Shown in pieces: positions 1-11,692 of a DNA stretch of 64,000 nucleotides. The translations under genes were made by a program, and so were the position numbers. The stretch is from Trichobilharzia regenti (Eukaryota > Platyhelminthes > Trematoda > Strigeidida > Schistosomatidae): NCBI GenBank assembly GCA_944472135.2, contig OX235262.1, forward strand, positions 72,292,887-72,356,886, in the 5' to 3' direction. Within the stretch, counting starts at the first letter, position 1; each line of letters starts with the position of its first letter. The notes below the pieces were generated by a model. The model had not been told where the DNA came from, ran no database searches, and saw only the letters and a list, made by a program, of their open reading frames with translations.

Positions 1-940
1 GATCTAATCAACATCACTGGATATACTGTAGGAATTTAGTGAAGATAAATTAGAGATGAGGAGATTTGATTTTTCCGTGAATATTCCTTATCTCATTCGT
101 GAGAAAACTTGAGGGATTCTAGATTTATATACCGTTGGTTACTTTGTTTTTCAAGCAGTTGATATGAATTATTCAAACAGATTTAAATGTTATCGGTCCT
201 TTTAATAACACTATTCTTTATGGTAAATCTGGAGAACTGAACACCTTCGGATAGATATCAAGGAGTAGTATAAATTGAATCACACTCCAATACTATTAGT
301 ATACTAAGATGATTTATATATTTTGATCTAAAAATTCGATTTACATGTTTTTAATAATTATGATTGCTAAGGATATAGTGGAAAAGTTTAAAATTTGATA
401 TGGTGAAATCTGTTGTTTTGTGAACAGTAATATGTTTCAGTGTCCAGTCGCCAAGTGTGAGGAACTTGAGGGTCACTTCAATATGTGTGTTTTTTAAATT
501 CACTTGCTCCTGTGATCTAGTTAAATTGATAGCAGAAAGTGAACACTTTCCAAATACATCTGTGAATACTACCTAATATGGTTATCAGTGGGGAAATGCA
601 GGGAAATTACTAGCTCAGTTTTGGAGCATCTGGGAAACTCAAGCCGAGCAGCTCCACCACAGTTGTCTTTTGATTTTATTTACAAGATGAGGCGGAATGG
701 TAGAAGCAGTGTTAAAGCACTTCTGGATAGCGGAAGAGCTAACGATTTGCCAGTATATTGTCAAATTCTGTTTACAGAAAAGGTTTATTGCGTCTTTTAT
801 TCTGTCATAATCTTAAGGTCTTTCTCACTCAGTAACTTCTATTTGTAGTTTTGTCACACTACTATTACTTTTACATATTCCTTATATTCAGTTCATCAAG
901 TTTTTTCTCGCCCTTTTCATACTTGTTCTTTATTTTCTTA
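1..940. other. unassigned
   Basis: No repeat family was recognised. An open frame of 86 codons (588-848, plus) begins after a CAG at 585-587 region that could act as a splice acceptor (GGTTATCAG|TGGGG). It shows no family I know, so it is not called as a gene. Confidence 0.3.
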
Positions 941-1124
941 AATTTTATTATAGCTCGATTCCATACAGTATTTTTGTATGAACACGTATGGAATTTTCAG
1001 CTTGTGATATCTGTAGCTCAAATGTAGGAGGCCGACTATTGATATCAGGTTTGAGTCGGACGGGGATCAAACCCCGGACCATGCGTGTGGTCGGCGAGAG
1101 TCCTAACCGCTGTGCCACAGACAC
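941..1124 (-). mobile_element. SINE-A copy
   Basis: tRNA-derived SINE. On the minus strand the head reads GTGGCACAGCGGTTAGGA (A-box TGGCNNAGNGG). A B-box-like GGGGTTTGATCCCC follows, then the body GATATC...GGCCTCC... and CAAAAATACTGTATGGAATC, and an A/T-rich 3' end. Confidence 0.85.
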
Positions 1125-1586
1125 GGTAGACAGTTAACTGCTTTGCATTTCATCCCATAACACTTCTCACCTTATCAAATTTCAAACCTTTACTTCCATT
1201 ATGTCGTTGACTATTACGTAACTTTTTGACTTTGCAAACCACTTCTGAGTAATCAAATCAATAATCATTTTATGCAAAAACATTTAACCAGAATACCTGT
1301 TCATTAGGAATTACTATGTGAATGGTGATTAACATTCACCAGATGAAAAGGTATCACAGTTAAACAACGAACACACTTAGAAGGACAGGTAGACATTCAG
1401 ACAGATGAATCTAATCTTATGATATGATTAGATTTTGTTTGCTTCATCGAATAAAGCATTTAGAGAAATTCTTCGCTGTAACGATGTCAGAGAGTCTTAA
1501 GTTGATAGACTGTTATCCATATGTTTGGTTGAGATTCGAGGTAAAATGAAAATATGCATTGTGTCAGGAATAAAACTACGAACCTA

Positions 1587-1803
1587 AGGGTCCCAGTGGC
1601 TTAATGGTATACGAGTCAGCTAGCCTTGTAACTAAAAGGTCCTGGGTTCGAACCATGGCGGTGGGTGTGTAAAGATGAAGAGTCCCAAACTAGGCTTAAA
1701 AAATAGCTGTCTAATGCCTCAGGTTTTCCAATCGTTCTCTAAATAATGTCAGCTCATGATGAAATCCTGTAACCAATTAAATCCCTACAAACCAACACTT
1801 GAA
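1587..1803 (+). mobile_element. SINE-B (hammerhead SINE) copy
   Basis: tRNA-like head with CAGTGGCTTAATGG (A-box) and TGGGTTCGAACC (B-box), then a degenerate hammerhead (GATGAAGAGTCCCAAACTAGG, no GAAA). The family tail follows (TTTTCCAATCGTTCTCTAAA, ATGATGAAATCCTGTAACC, CAAATCCCTACAAACCAAC). Confidence 0.85.
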
Positions 1804-2519
1804 TAAGAATTCTTTGTTGGGATTTGAAATTCCAGAATTACAGAGATTCATCTAAACTGTTCAGTCTGAACATATTTTAAGGCTGTGAAATATGCCAGAT
1901 TAGTAGCTGACACACCCTCGGATGAACATAAAATTCTAGAGAAATATCTGTGAAACTGATATGGTAAAAAAGTAGTATATGCAGCATCCGATATAGCTTT
2001 TTATGCAAAACTATTCAACATTCCTAAGTGATACAGAACTGTTGAATTCTGGATATATAGTGCTCGTGGGATAAAAATAACAATCACGTTAAGAAAGTGA
2101 ATGGAAGACCGTTGACTTTGATTAGTGTAATACAACAGCCGGTGTATGGGTTTGTGACCACTATTCAATATTTCATATTTGGTAATTCGAATTTCAGTAA
2201 CCTCAAAAAAATCTATAAACTCATTACAAAATAAATGTGACAAGATGGCGTTTTTACCAGATTACTGAACGATGTCTTTTTATAGACAAGGATATTGTGA
2301 TAGCTGGATTCACAAGCTCGGAGTTCATAAGTGCTGAAAGTGTGACGGAAAAAGGTGTCAAAATTAATCTTTTCAGTCGTTGTTTTATTCTGTCGTTTCA
2401 GCTTGACTATTCATCAAGGATAATTTGAAATCGACGGGTTCTATTCATGTATCAACTTGACCTACACTGTTTATTACTGAATTAAACAAAACAGAAGCTT
2501 CCAGGTAACACGGATTAAA
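1804..2519. other. unassigned
   Basis: Short open frames on both strands only (2001-2243 minus, 2237-2428 plus), with no recognisable motifs or repeat family. Confidence 0.3.
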
Positions 2520-2790
2520 TCATTTGAGTAAATGGACGCCACTCACATCGAACAGTAGTGTTTAATAGCCAGACTGAAGTGATCTAAACACCAGTTGGTC
2601 GTTTCGCCCACTTTGGATTTATCTCATTGGAAATGTACCCAGTTTAACTGAGTCTAAATAAGCATGTCGTATCCAGTTACTCATGTCAATTAATCTATAT
2701 TGTATATAGCACTAAGCATTTGTACTTGCGTCCTTGATTGCCATTTATAGTGTCAAACAGATCACATATCTATTGATTTAAGTAATTTTG
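2520..2790 (+). repeat. unclassified dispersed repeat
   Basis: Shares GTGATCTAAACACCAGTTGG with 13540 (GTGATTTAAACACCGGACAA). Its second half (TTGATTGCCATTTATAGTGT, CAGATCACATATC, GTAATTTTGGTTTCCA) matches 54810-54890 and, more loosely, 38530-38645. No tRNA-like box or coding content seen. Confidence 0.45.
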
Positions 2791-2964
2791 GTTTCCAGGG
2801 AAAAATGCGGCGAAGTGCACTTAGAAATTTGCAAATTGTAGATTTCAGATTCACTAATAAAAACTAATTCGTAGGATTTATAACATTTCAAAATAAACTC
2901 GACCTTCACTATTATAACTCTTGGTTATCAGAGTGACAGTCATTATAAAGCTGATATTGTTTAT

Positions 2965-3200
2965 TTTTTTCTTTATTCATTCATGTTCCCAGTGGAACAT
3001 AGGGTTTCAAGCTAGAGTCTTGAAGTTTTGGTAGCATTGGTGATTATTTTTACAGGATTGGGTTGCTAGCCTCATGTCCAACCTTCTCTCTTTACCAGTC
3101 TTACTGTTGGCTTAGGGAGGTAAAAGAGTGCGTGAGTCGTGGATCAAACCTCGGACCACTTGCGAGGTTGTCGAGTACTCTACGATGTGCCACCGACACA
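2965..3200 (-). mobile_element. SINE-C copy
   Basis: Minus-strand head GTGTCGGTGGCACATCG (SINE-A-like), B-box remnant, a different body (AAGACTGGTAAAGAGAGAAG, GGCTAGCAACCC) and a 3' end TTCCACTGGGAACATGAATG. The 3' end matches the RTE terminus. Confidence 0.75.
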
Positions 3201-3239
3201 ATGTTTAATTATTTAGCTAAATTAAATGAATCCCAAGTA

Positions 3240-3650
3240 TTGGTTTGTAGGGATTTGATTGGTTGGTTACAGGATTTCATCATGAGCTGATACTGGTTAG
3301 AGAACCATTGGAAAATCAGCTGAAAGTACTGGACAGCCACCTGTTTTGTCCTAGTTTGGACTCTTCACAGTGCTCACCCACGCAGCGGGGCTCGAACCCA
3401 GGATCTTCTGGTTACAAGGCGAGCTGGCTAGTGGACCATTAAACCATTTGAACTCGATCCAGTGACCTATGAATTCCAACTTCTGCCAATACAAGATATA
3501 GAGCAACCACTAGGCAGTGTCTTCGGCGAGTATTTGTCCTCATACCCGATCTGCCTCACCCTGTGGTCCATTACTGTCTGTAAGTTTTCCAGTGGCTCTC
3601 TAACCGATGTCAGCTCATGGTAAATTCCTGTAACCAATGAATAAATAACT
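3240..3650 (-). mobile_element. SINE-B long copy with inverted tail
   Basis: 3240-3475 is a minus-strand SINE-B (tail, decayed hammerhead, B-box, head). The long 5' extension (..AGCGCGACC..-type region, GTCTTCGGCGAGTATTTGTC) follows to about 3565. From 3583 to 3650 a plus-strand copy of the family tail follows (TTTTCCAGTGGCTCTCTAAC, CCTGTAACCAAT), so both ends carry the tail in inverted orientation. Confidence 0.72.
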
Positions 3651-3659
3651 GGAGGCTAA

Positions 3660-4260
3660 ACTTAGCTTTGAGATCACTGTTATTATTTCCGTTAATTCGC
3701 TTATAGGAGCACTATGATCAAGTTTTCTAATTTTTATAACATATTCGTAGTTTTGCTTTTTAATCTTCTGTTCACCTATACCAAGCCTTTTCCTGATTGT
3801 CACTCATTCCAGCTTCAGTGTAAGGCTCACTGGTTTTTTCAAAATATACATTGATTTTCCTATATTTTCTCTTCAGAAAACTTCTGTCAACACTAGTCTA
3901 TCATGATTTATTTTCCTTTCACTGAACACTTCCGGAATACCTATGCATCCTCAGAACACTTTAGGATGGTAAATTAGTCAGATGTCCTCCGTCAGTCATT
4001 CACTTTTATGAATTCGACAAAATATGCACAATATAGATTATTTATATTCCAAATTCATGTAAACAGCTAATTCTTTACTCTGCTCTTATGAATTAAAAAA
4101 GCAAATAAATTGTATTAAATTCACACTCTTCGAAAATTACTAGAATTAAGAAAATTTATCACATCGAACCAGGAATCCCATTTGTAATGATTAAGATACT
4201 CAACAGAGGAATATAAAGAAGACAATGGCAGTCATGGAGAAGTTTAAAACGAATAAATTT
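3660..4260. other. unassigned
   Basis: AT-rich; one 62-codon minus frame without motifs. Nothing else seen. Confidence 0.3.
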
Positions 4261-4264
4261 ACTG

Positions 4265-4700
4265 GACACTAGTTAGCGACTAACTCATGAGTTTAATTTT
4301 CGTCTGATGTGGACTGATAGGATTTACTGCAACGATTTAACAACTATTCAAAGTGCAATATCATGTTCTCACACTTAGCATGGTGGCCACATTGCTAGAA
4401 TTCAGTCTGCACCAAACGAAGGATTAGACGCAGAACACAAGTTACTAACTAGTGTCTAATTAAAATATTCATTACAGTCCTACAGAAAGTAAACTGCAAG
4501 CTGGAATAGCTCAGTGGTGACCTATCCGACTGCAGTACTGGGTGACCCTTGTTCGAATCTTAGAATGAGCATGAGGTCCTTCAAAACTGCAGACACGCCT
4601 TGCTGACAGGTGCCGTAAAGCAGGAAATCTAGATCTAAAGCTTTTTGTCTACTGACCCCAACCATCTAATGGTGAATAGATTATTTAACCGGAATCTGAT
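4265..4700 (+). mobile_element. SINE-D copy with inverted 5' segment
   Basis: From 4502 a tRNA-like head (GGAATAGCTCAGTGGTGACC; A-box TAGCTCAGTGG) with B-box TTGTTCGAATCTTAG. The body follows (GAGCATGAGGTCCTTCAAAA, AGACACGCCTTGCTGAC, CCATCTAATGGTGAA). The 4375-4470 segment is the reverse complement of the sequence that precedes the SINE-D at 43.9 kb in sense orientation. Confidence 0.62.
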
Positions 4701-4857
4701 CCGTTAGATGATTTTTAAGTGTTAGTATGAAGGGATTTTATTGATTTAAAATCTTATTACTAACTGTCATCAGTTTCAGAACAACAGAGAACCATCGAGA
4801 ATTGAAGAGTTGTTTAATTCTTGTCTAGGACGTTATAGTAGTTTGCATCTATAACTT

Positions 4858-5010
4858 CACAGGTCACTGGAACTGTGACATTCAGGCTGCGAGGCGAGCC
4901 CGTTGGCTATTTAGCCACTGGGATGGGATTTAATGGTCAGTTCATGAAGTCTAAATTTCTTATAATTCACGATATATATTGCTACCACCAGGAGATGTCT
5001 ATTATTAAAA
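4858..5010 (-). mobile_element. SINE-B fragment
   Basis: Antisense head region (GGCGAGCC..TTAGCCACTGGG) and 5' extension (TTCATGAAGTCTAAATTTCT, ATTCACGATATATATTGC). The hammerhead part is absent. Confidence 0.55.
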
Positions 5011-5095
5011 GGCTAAGATAGCAAAAAAGCCTAGTTTGTGGGCCTCATTTAAATACCATATTTCGAAGTGAAATATTCTAGCAATAACAGCAAGC

Positions 5096-5755
5096 ACCAG
5101 CCACTTTCAACGTAGGGAATTTGAAGGAAGTCAATTATTTTACTTGTTTAGGCATCATTATCATTTCAAATACAGGCGGCATAGACAAAGACGTCAAAGT
5201 TAGGATCGGAAAGACAAGAAAGACTTTCATTACCCTAAAATCACTGTGGAGATCTGTTGCAATAAACATAAACAATAAGATTCAGATTTTTGACACTGAT
5301 ATCAACTAAGTGCTGCTGCATAATTCAAAGACATGGCTCACACATCATAAAGTCATTTCCAGCAGGTGGCTGGAAAACCTTTTTTTTGCTTCAATACTGA
5401 AGGTCAGATAGCCAAACGACCAAGGTGGATAAGTAATTAGAAACTCTGAGAACAAACCAATCAAGAACCTATTTCACAATGAATATGCTGAAGTGAATAG
5501 ATACGTATCGGACAAACACTGAAGTAACAGCTGAGTGAAATCACTCACGAGGCTGTCTAGTGTAACCCGGATAAGAAGAGACGCGTTGGTTATGTTTCCA
5601 AGGGTGACATGGAGGGGATCATGTAAAGAGAATATGAGAGCTTATGCACAACATGGAGGCAGTTAAAGAGGACTGAGGAGGACAGGATGTAGTGGAGATG
5701 TGTTATTTAATCCCTGTGTTCCACCTAGAATAGGAAAAATAAAAAATAATGTTCT
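5096..5755 (+). mobile_element. RTE 3' fragment
   Basis: The frame 5121-5309 reads NYFTCLGIIIISNTGGIDKD VKVRIGKTRKTFITLKSLW with ININNKIQIFDTDIN, the RTE thumb (consensus-like F.YLG..VS..GG.D.DV..RI.KA...F..L...W). Downstream decayed C-terminal sequence runs to TGTTCCACCTAGAATAGG near 5720-5740, the family's 3' end. Confidence 0.8.
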
Positions 5756-5759
5756 CCCA

Positions 5760-6737
5760 ATGATCATGTACAACAAGATGACTGATCCGGAAATACCCTC
5801 TGTGAACAATTCAATTGCAGTATTGATAAATATAGTTATAATAATTACACTTTACTTCTGACCTGTTACTCATCATTCTAAGATTTTCACGTATTCCTTT
5901 GACTTCCCTTTTCTTATTGGTTAGTCCTTACAACTAATGCTTCACTTATGTCTGATTCTAGACTATTGATGGTAATATGGCGCTTGCACTCTTCTCAGTT
6001 TTTTGCAGTGAATTCAAAGTTGCTCTATGATGTAGATGTTAGCCTTTGGATTGTCTGCGCTCAGCGTATTTTCATCTATTTGATTCTTGCTGAAATTATT
6101 TTGATTTCATTCCCTTGAGAATATTCTTGCTGATGCTTAAGTATTTTACAGTTTTGTTTAGTTAATTAATTTTTGTCTATATAAGGTATTTTGTAACTAA
6201 GATACGTTGGGGCTGTATTGTTGTCTAACTTTATGGCTAGGGTTTTTTTAGTATTTTCGATAAAACGTATTCTTATCGTTTAATAGTACCACAGATCTCA
6301 GCACGTTAAGTTGTACATGACAGAAAAGCTCTCTAACTTGTACTGATTCTACTAACTTAGGTTTTCGTCGTTATATCATGTGTCACACTCTGTAGAATAG
6401 ACTGAAAACTTATGTGAACGAGTGGTGTTCTATTTGACCAGCTTGATCACACCTGTAGAAATACACACTAACTAGTGTAATAAAGTATTTTTGTTAACTC
6501 GTGTCACTGCGAATGTATGCATGAGTGTTACAGTCACTATAGTCTTTGAATTCAACATTTCTATGGATACAACTGAGATTAATCTATGTAAACAGCTGAA
6601 TGACGGAAACCTGTGAAATAAACAATTTTGTTTTCAATGAAAACACTGCAGTGAGGAGAAATACTTGTCTATGATATTGTCTGGTAGTCGCGCTAAACTC
6701 GTGAATTGATAGAATTTGGAATTCAAGGACTGGCCAA
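5760..6737. other. unassigned
   Basis: AT-rich, with no coding or repeat signature seen. The next stretch 6956-7539 is similar, with a short ATAATA run near 7170. Confidence 0.3.
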
Positions 6738-6955
6738 TGGGTTGGGTTCCAGTGGCTGAATGGTTCACTAGCTTGCCTTGTAGTCGGAAGATTCCGTGTT
6801 CGAAACACTGTGGGTTCCGGCTTTGAAGAGTCCCAAACTAGGATAAAAGAGTGTTGCGTAGTACTTCCTGCTTTTCCAGTGATTCTCTAACTGATATCAA
6901 TCTGTGGTTAAAGTTGACAGAAATCAAATCCCTGCAAACCGACTTTTGAAAACAG
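6738..6955 (+). mobile_element. SINE-B copy
   Basis: Head GGTTCCAGTGGCTGAATGG, B-box GTGTTCGAAAC, decayed hammerhead (TTGAAGAGTCCCAAACTAGG), tail to TCAAATCCCTGCAAACC. Confidence 0.78.
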
Positions 6956-7539
6956 TGGCCATTAATTGAAAGGTAGTAAATTTTGATAAACTAGAAAAGT
7001 AGGGCTGTACTCAAACTGAGATATATTTCCCCGTTAAATTCTCCTCATTTAAGATTAAAAACTTTTATTTATAGTCACTTTGTTGTATTTCATTTCAACT
7101 TTGTTGATTTTAGCTGGTATATTTATCTGATTTAATTTTGCTAACTGACTGCATGCTTACGTGACAGTAAATAATATAATAATAATAATGAAAGTAATAA
7201 ACCTTATAAACTGTTCCATTCCACAATAACATAAACTGAGTCTTTGTTTAGATAGTTGAGTCTCTAATATAATAATGTAGAACAGTGATTCATTCCTAGA
7301 TCCTTTTAGAACTGTTTTGTGTGTCAACATGTTAAATAAGTTAATATGGCGCAAGTAGTATGTGAATTCCGCCAGTCGATTATTTTGACTTTCGTTTGTT
7401 CGAATATATAAGTTACCACTGTGTAGAAACTGGATTAAGAATAACAGTTTGCTTACGATTTAATATTCATAATATTGATTCGTTTAAAGGTGACAGTGAA
7501 TATCTTCACTATTATTTTCTCTGATTTTGGGGTGGAAAA

Positions 7540-9135
7540 TGGGGTTTGATTAGCACATCTTGTTCCTTATAGTCCTCTTAGGACTACTGCCCAACTTCTT
7601 ATGAGCTGGTGTCTCTCCCATCATACGGTAGTCCCCTTGTCATTTTCTGACCCATGGCCAACTTGTCCACCCTTATCTGATTCCACTCTACAGCCTGCTT
7701 AAGATGTGATGTCATCCAGTGGTCTCTTCAGCGTGTGTCTGATTCATCTCTATTTTCATCGATATATACTTTCTTGGTTGAATGGTTGGTTGCCACAGTT
7801 CCTTATTGCTAATCCTTTCTGCAATCTTATCTTGATTATAGGATGAATGCAGCTATTCATAAAATTCTGAAGTAATCTGATGGAAGTACCTTTAATGACG
7901 CACGTAACAAGTCTCAGAAGCATACAGAAGCACTTACTAGACACTGGTGTTGAAAATCCGAATCTTCGTATTGATGATGATTGCGGCAGATTTCAACACC
8001 GATTTCCCATCTACACGCGTGCCACCTGCAGTTGAGACAATGCATCCTGGATAAGTGAAATAAATGGCCCCGCCAAAATTTCTCCCATTTTTAGTAATTG
8101 GTGCATGTTGTTGCTGTGCGTAGTGGTCGTTAGATTTCTCAATCATCTTCATCATCTCCATGTTCACCTGAAATACTCTCTTCGATGCTACTCCTATCAA
8201 GGTTTTGATTTTCACTTCAAGGTCTTCACATTTATGTTACAATAAGCATAAATCGTCCGCAAAGGCTACGTCTTCTAGAGTCCTCTTTTCAGACCAGCGT
8301 ATTCCTACATTCTGTCTCTCCACGATCTACTGCACGATCCAGTAAACCACAGTCAGGAATATCACCAGTGATAGTAGACAGACTAGTCCTACTCCTGTCT
8401 TCACTTCAAATGCTTCGTGAAGTTTTCAGTTGTGGATCACTTCATACGTGAAATAGTCATTCGGCTGTTGAACGAGGTTGATAAAAGTTTGGGGCAGTGA
8501 ACTCCATATGTGTTAAAGCAGCTTCCAAATTACTTCATGGATGACGCTATCGAAGGTCTTTTCAAATTTGATGATGTTGAGGTGGAGATTTGACCGTCAT
8601 TCTATGCTTTGTTTGATGATGATGCGTAACGTTGCAATTTGATCCTCATTTTTTTTTCCTTCACGTTCCTTAGTGGAACATAGGACTTAAAGCTAGTGGC
8701 TTGAAGATTCTGTAGCAGTGTTTATTTTACAGGATGGGGTTGCTAGCCTCATGCCCAACCTTTCGTCTCTACCAGCTTTATTTCTGGCTCGGCGAGGTAA
8801 AGGGGTTTTTCGGCCGTGGATCGAACCCCGGACCATGTGCATAGTCGGCGAGCTTCCTAACCGCTAAAGCACCAACGCACGATTTGATCTTCATACGACT
8901 TACTTTTTCTGAATACAGTTTCGTTCCAGGTGACATTTCGCAAACAAAGCATGCTTTAATCTCCTCAGAATGACACGATTTATTACTTTGTTTGGTGTAG
9001 ACAAGAGCATGATTTCCCGCCAGTTTCTGCAGAGGAGTAAACTGCCTGTCTCTTGCACTACGGCAAGAGGAGCGACTAGGTTTTGTTGTGTTAGGGTGCA
9101 TCAATATTTGCACCCATTCTTCTTCGCCTGCTCTG
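7540..9135 (-). mobile_element. RTE-type retrotransposon, RT domain to 3' region, split by a SINE-C
   Basis: The longest RTE copy here. From 9135 downward on the minus strand: REIMLLSTPNKVINRVILRR, then YEDQI, then the SINE-C insertion (8650-8881), then DQIATLRIIIKQSIEWQSNL, IIKFEKTFDSVIHEVIWKLL (RT palm, F..FDSV), EDVAFADDLCLL (catalytic FADD) and YPGCIVSTAGGTRVDGKSVL (thumb). Several stops and shifts make it a fossil. The C-terminal part continues to about 7540. Confidence 0.82.
8650..8881 (-). mobile_element. SINE-C copy inserted in an RTE, with target-site duplication
   Basis: Head, B-box GGGGTTCGATCC, body and 3' end (TTCCACTAAGGAACGTGAAG) are all readable. Flanked by ATTTGATCCTCAT (8637-8649) and ATTTGATCTTCAT (8882-8894). 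The plus and minus frames of the RTE resume correctly on either side. Confidence 0.88.
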
Positions 9136-9534
9136 CTGAAACTTAGTTTGTACTCGTTAGCTGGAAACCGACCTGTTATGAATCATTAAATCTAATTAAG
9201 GCCAAACAAATTTGTTAACTGAGTAGAGGCTGACACACTAATTGTTTGTGCGTTTATGAAGCCCTAATACAAAGCCAATGGAGATAAAATCTCTGACAAA
9301 GGCTCTAACTTTATCCACAGTGAAAACTCAAGAATCCTTAACCTCTTGGTGATATCATTATAAGTAGTAATTTTGTGGTCAGATGGATAGTATTGAAAAG
9401 AACTACTTAGTGTCATTAAGTCATCATCCAACGATTAGTGCGTCTTAACTGCTCGGAATAAAATGAATCATCTGCATTTTAAAAATTTCATTCCTTTAGT
9501 TTCTGAGTTGAACGTGTGCTTTCAAGCTTGAGCT

Positions 9535-9700
9535 TTGGAACTTCAGAAGCAGCCACGCACGAGGTTTAGGTTCTGTTCCCCGTTGACACATCCGTAAACC
9601 TCACCTAGTTTGTCAGCCGCCAGTAAGCCTCATGCCATGAAAAAACAATACTGCTACCGAGACTTAATAGTATGAATCTCCTAATTCCACTCAGATTGCA
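9535..9700 (+). mobile_element. SINE-C-like fragment, degenerate
   Basis: AACCTCACCTAGTTTGTCAG, CAGTAAGCCTCATGCC and ACTGCTACCGAGACTTAATA follow the SINE-C body order weakly. Confidence 0.35.
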
Positions 9701-9894
9701 GGGAATGAAGTGAAATTTCGGGAGATCAAACATGTACAGAGAAAATAACTAATGTAATGTGATATTTCGATTATGGTTACAATAAAAGATGGGTATATGC
9801 TAGACTTCGTCAAACCTTTACATTTCAACACTTAAAAGTTAGTCATTAGTAGCATATGTCATCATCAGAAAGGAAGAATCTAGAGATAGTTTTC

Positions 9895-10680
9895 GATCTC
9901 ACTTATTTAAAGTGGGCGGCATCGTTCCAGATACCGGCACCGTAGATATAGATGTAAAAGTTAGGCAAAACTGGAGAAGCGAAGACGCGCCTCCATTACT
10001 CCGATGTCAATATGGCAGGCCACAGCACTTAGTACAATGAACAAAATATGAACAAATCACCAAAACATTTTCGACAGGTAGCTAGGGTATGCCGTCAACA
10101 GATTCCTTCGACGACTCTATACTAAAGGTCAGATAGTCGTCTGGAAATATAAGGGACTCTGTCAGCGTCTGTCTGTCTGTCTGGATTCAACATAGAACTT
10201 GGCACCGAAGTGCAGCAGTTCGAGTTGCCACGTTCCAAATAGCACACAGAGGTAGACAAGAAGATGAGTGAAGAGAATCAATACAGTTTGACAAATATAA
10301 GAGTGAAACAGAATGGGTAATTGTAGAAAGGAATATGAAAGATTACAGAGACTGAATACATCTGCGCCATTGACAACGTACCAGATAACAACTTACTATC
10401 CCAAACTAGGCAAAAGGAAATGCTGATGGAATAGACATACACTGAGGAGACGGTTGAATGACAACAAGAGCAAGATAGGCAGTCAACTGAAGCTTGAATG
10501 GGAAACGACGAGTTCGATGTTGGCATAGAAGGGATTGAGAAGGAGGGAATGAATGAAAGCAGCTTATGGGATTTAGTGAAGTCAGATTAAAATGACTCCA
10601 GAGAGCTGATTTTATTAAAGATACTATAGTAAAGCCCTATTTTTACCTCGAAAAGTGAGGTATAATAATACTTGTAATTA
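9895..10680 (+). mobile_element. RTE 3' fragment
   Basis: Starts in a decayed thumb region (GGCGGCATCGTTCCAGATAC, GATGTAAAAGTTAGGC) and follows the RTE 3' order through CAGGTAGCTAGG.., 'AATAGACATACACTGAGGAG' and 'CAACTGAAGC..GAATGGGAA'. No frame of length survives. The minus-strand open frame 10278-10526 is antisense. Confidence 0.6.
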
Positions 10681-11019
10681 AAAATGAATTAATTCATAAA
10701 TTTAATCAGCCTACACTACTTTTTATAAATAGTGAATATATGATTATAATAATTTTTTTCTGAAAGAATTGTGAAGTTCCACTGGAGTAACTTTCATTAA
10801 GCATGTGATTAAGTAAGTCGCCTTCACTGTGTCTAGACGACCTGCCCTGTGATTAAGCATATTATCAGGTTGGTTTTGTTAAATAATTAAAAACCTCAGC
10901 TATTATTTCTAAGGGTTTATCTCATAGGAAAATACAACCCATGTCTAGGCTGGGGGATTGTTTACGCCAGTATGATGCATTGTGTTGGCGAACTGCAAGC
11001 ACGTTAGCACGTTGCTTTT

Positions 11020-11170
11020 TCCATTCATTTGTGTTCTAAGTAGAGTAGAGGGCTTCAAGAATTTTTACAGTTCCAATTACAGCAGTGTTGTCTCGCTTTT
11101 AACTAGTTGAGGTTACTGGCCTTATGCTCAAAGCATGTCATGACTAAGCTTAAATTTACTGGAGTTTCTT
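11020..11170 (-). mobile_element. SINE-C-like fragment, degenerate
   Basis: CATTTGTGTTCTAAGTAGAG, GGGCTTCAAGAATTTTTACA and GAGGTTACTGGCCTTATGC resemble the copy at 45990. Confidence 0.4.
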
Positions 11171-11309
11171 GTCTTGACAGTTTTTAGACAGCATTACCAT
11201 TGGAGTTTTGCAAAGAAACAGATGAACTGCCTTGACTCATTCTTAACCCCATCAGAATGGTAGAAGTCAGAGAAGTTTTAGTGACATCTACCTTCATGAA
11301 AATGATACT

Positions 11310-11420
11310 TATTTATTTTTAATAGAATCAGGCTAGAAGACTGGTTAGTGAACAAAGAATATTCTTTTCCATAATTTCTTCATCTGGTTCGACGACATTC
11401 TACAATATTAGTGTTTTAAA
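11310..11420. repeat. Penelope-type tail fragment
   Basis: Carries GTGAACAAAGAATATTC followed by TTTCCATAATTTCTTCATC, the same tail signature as at 31150 and 13790. Isolated, with no coding remnant seen. Confidence 0.4.
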
Positions 11421-11500
11421 TGACATTAAATCACTAGTGTGGAAGGATTACATCTCGAAAGCATCAGTGAGAGATAATATGCATTATGCGTTCGTGGCAT

Positions 11501-11692
11501 TGCGTCGGTGGCACAGTGGTTAGGACTCTCGCCGACCATGCACATGGTCCGGGGTTGGAGCCTACGCTGACGCACACCTGATATCTATGGTCGGCCTGAG
11601 AATTTTGGGCTACCGATATCCACGCTGAAAATTCCACACTTGTACCAAAAATACAGTGTGGAATGAAGCTGTAATCAAAAATAAAAAAAATA
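11501..11692 (+). mobile_element. SINE-A copy
   Basis: Full length: TGCGTCGGTGGCACAGTGG head, GATATCTATGGTCGGCC body, CCAAAAATACAGTGTGGAAT and an A-rich tail. The B-box is altered (GGTTGGAGCCT). Confidence 0.88.
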
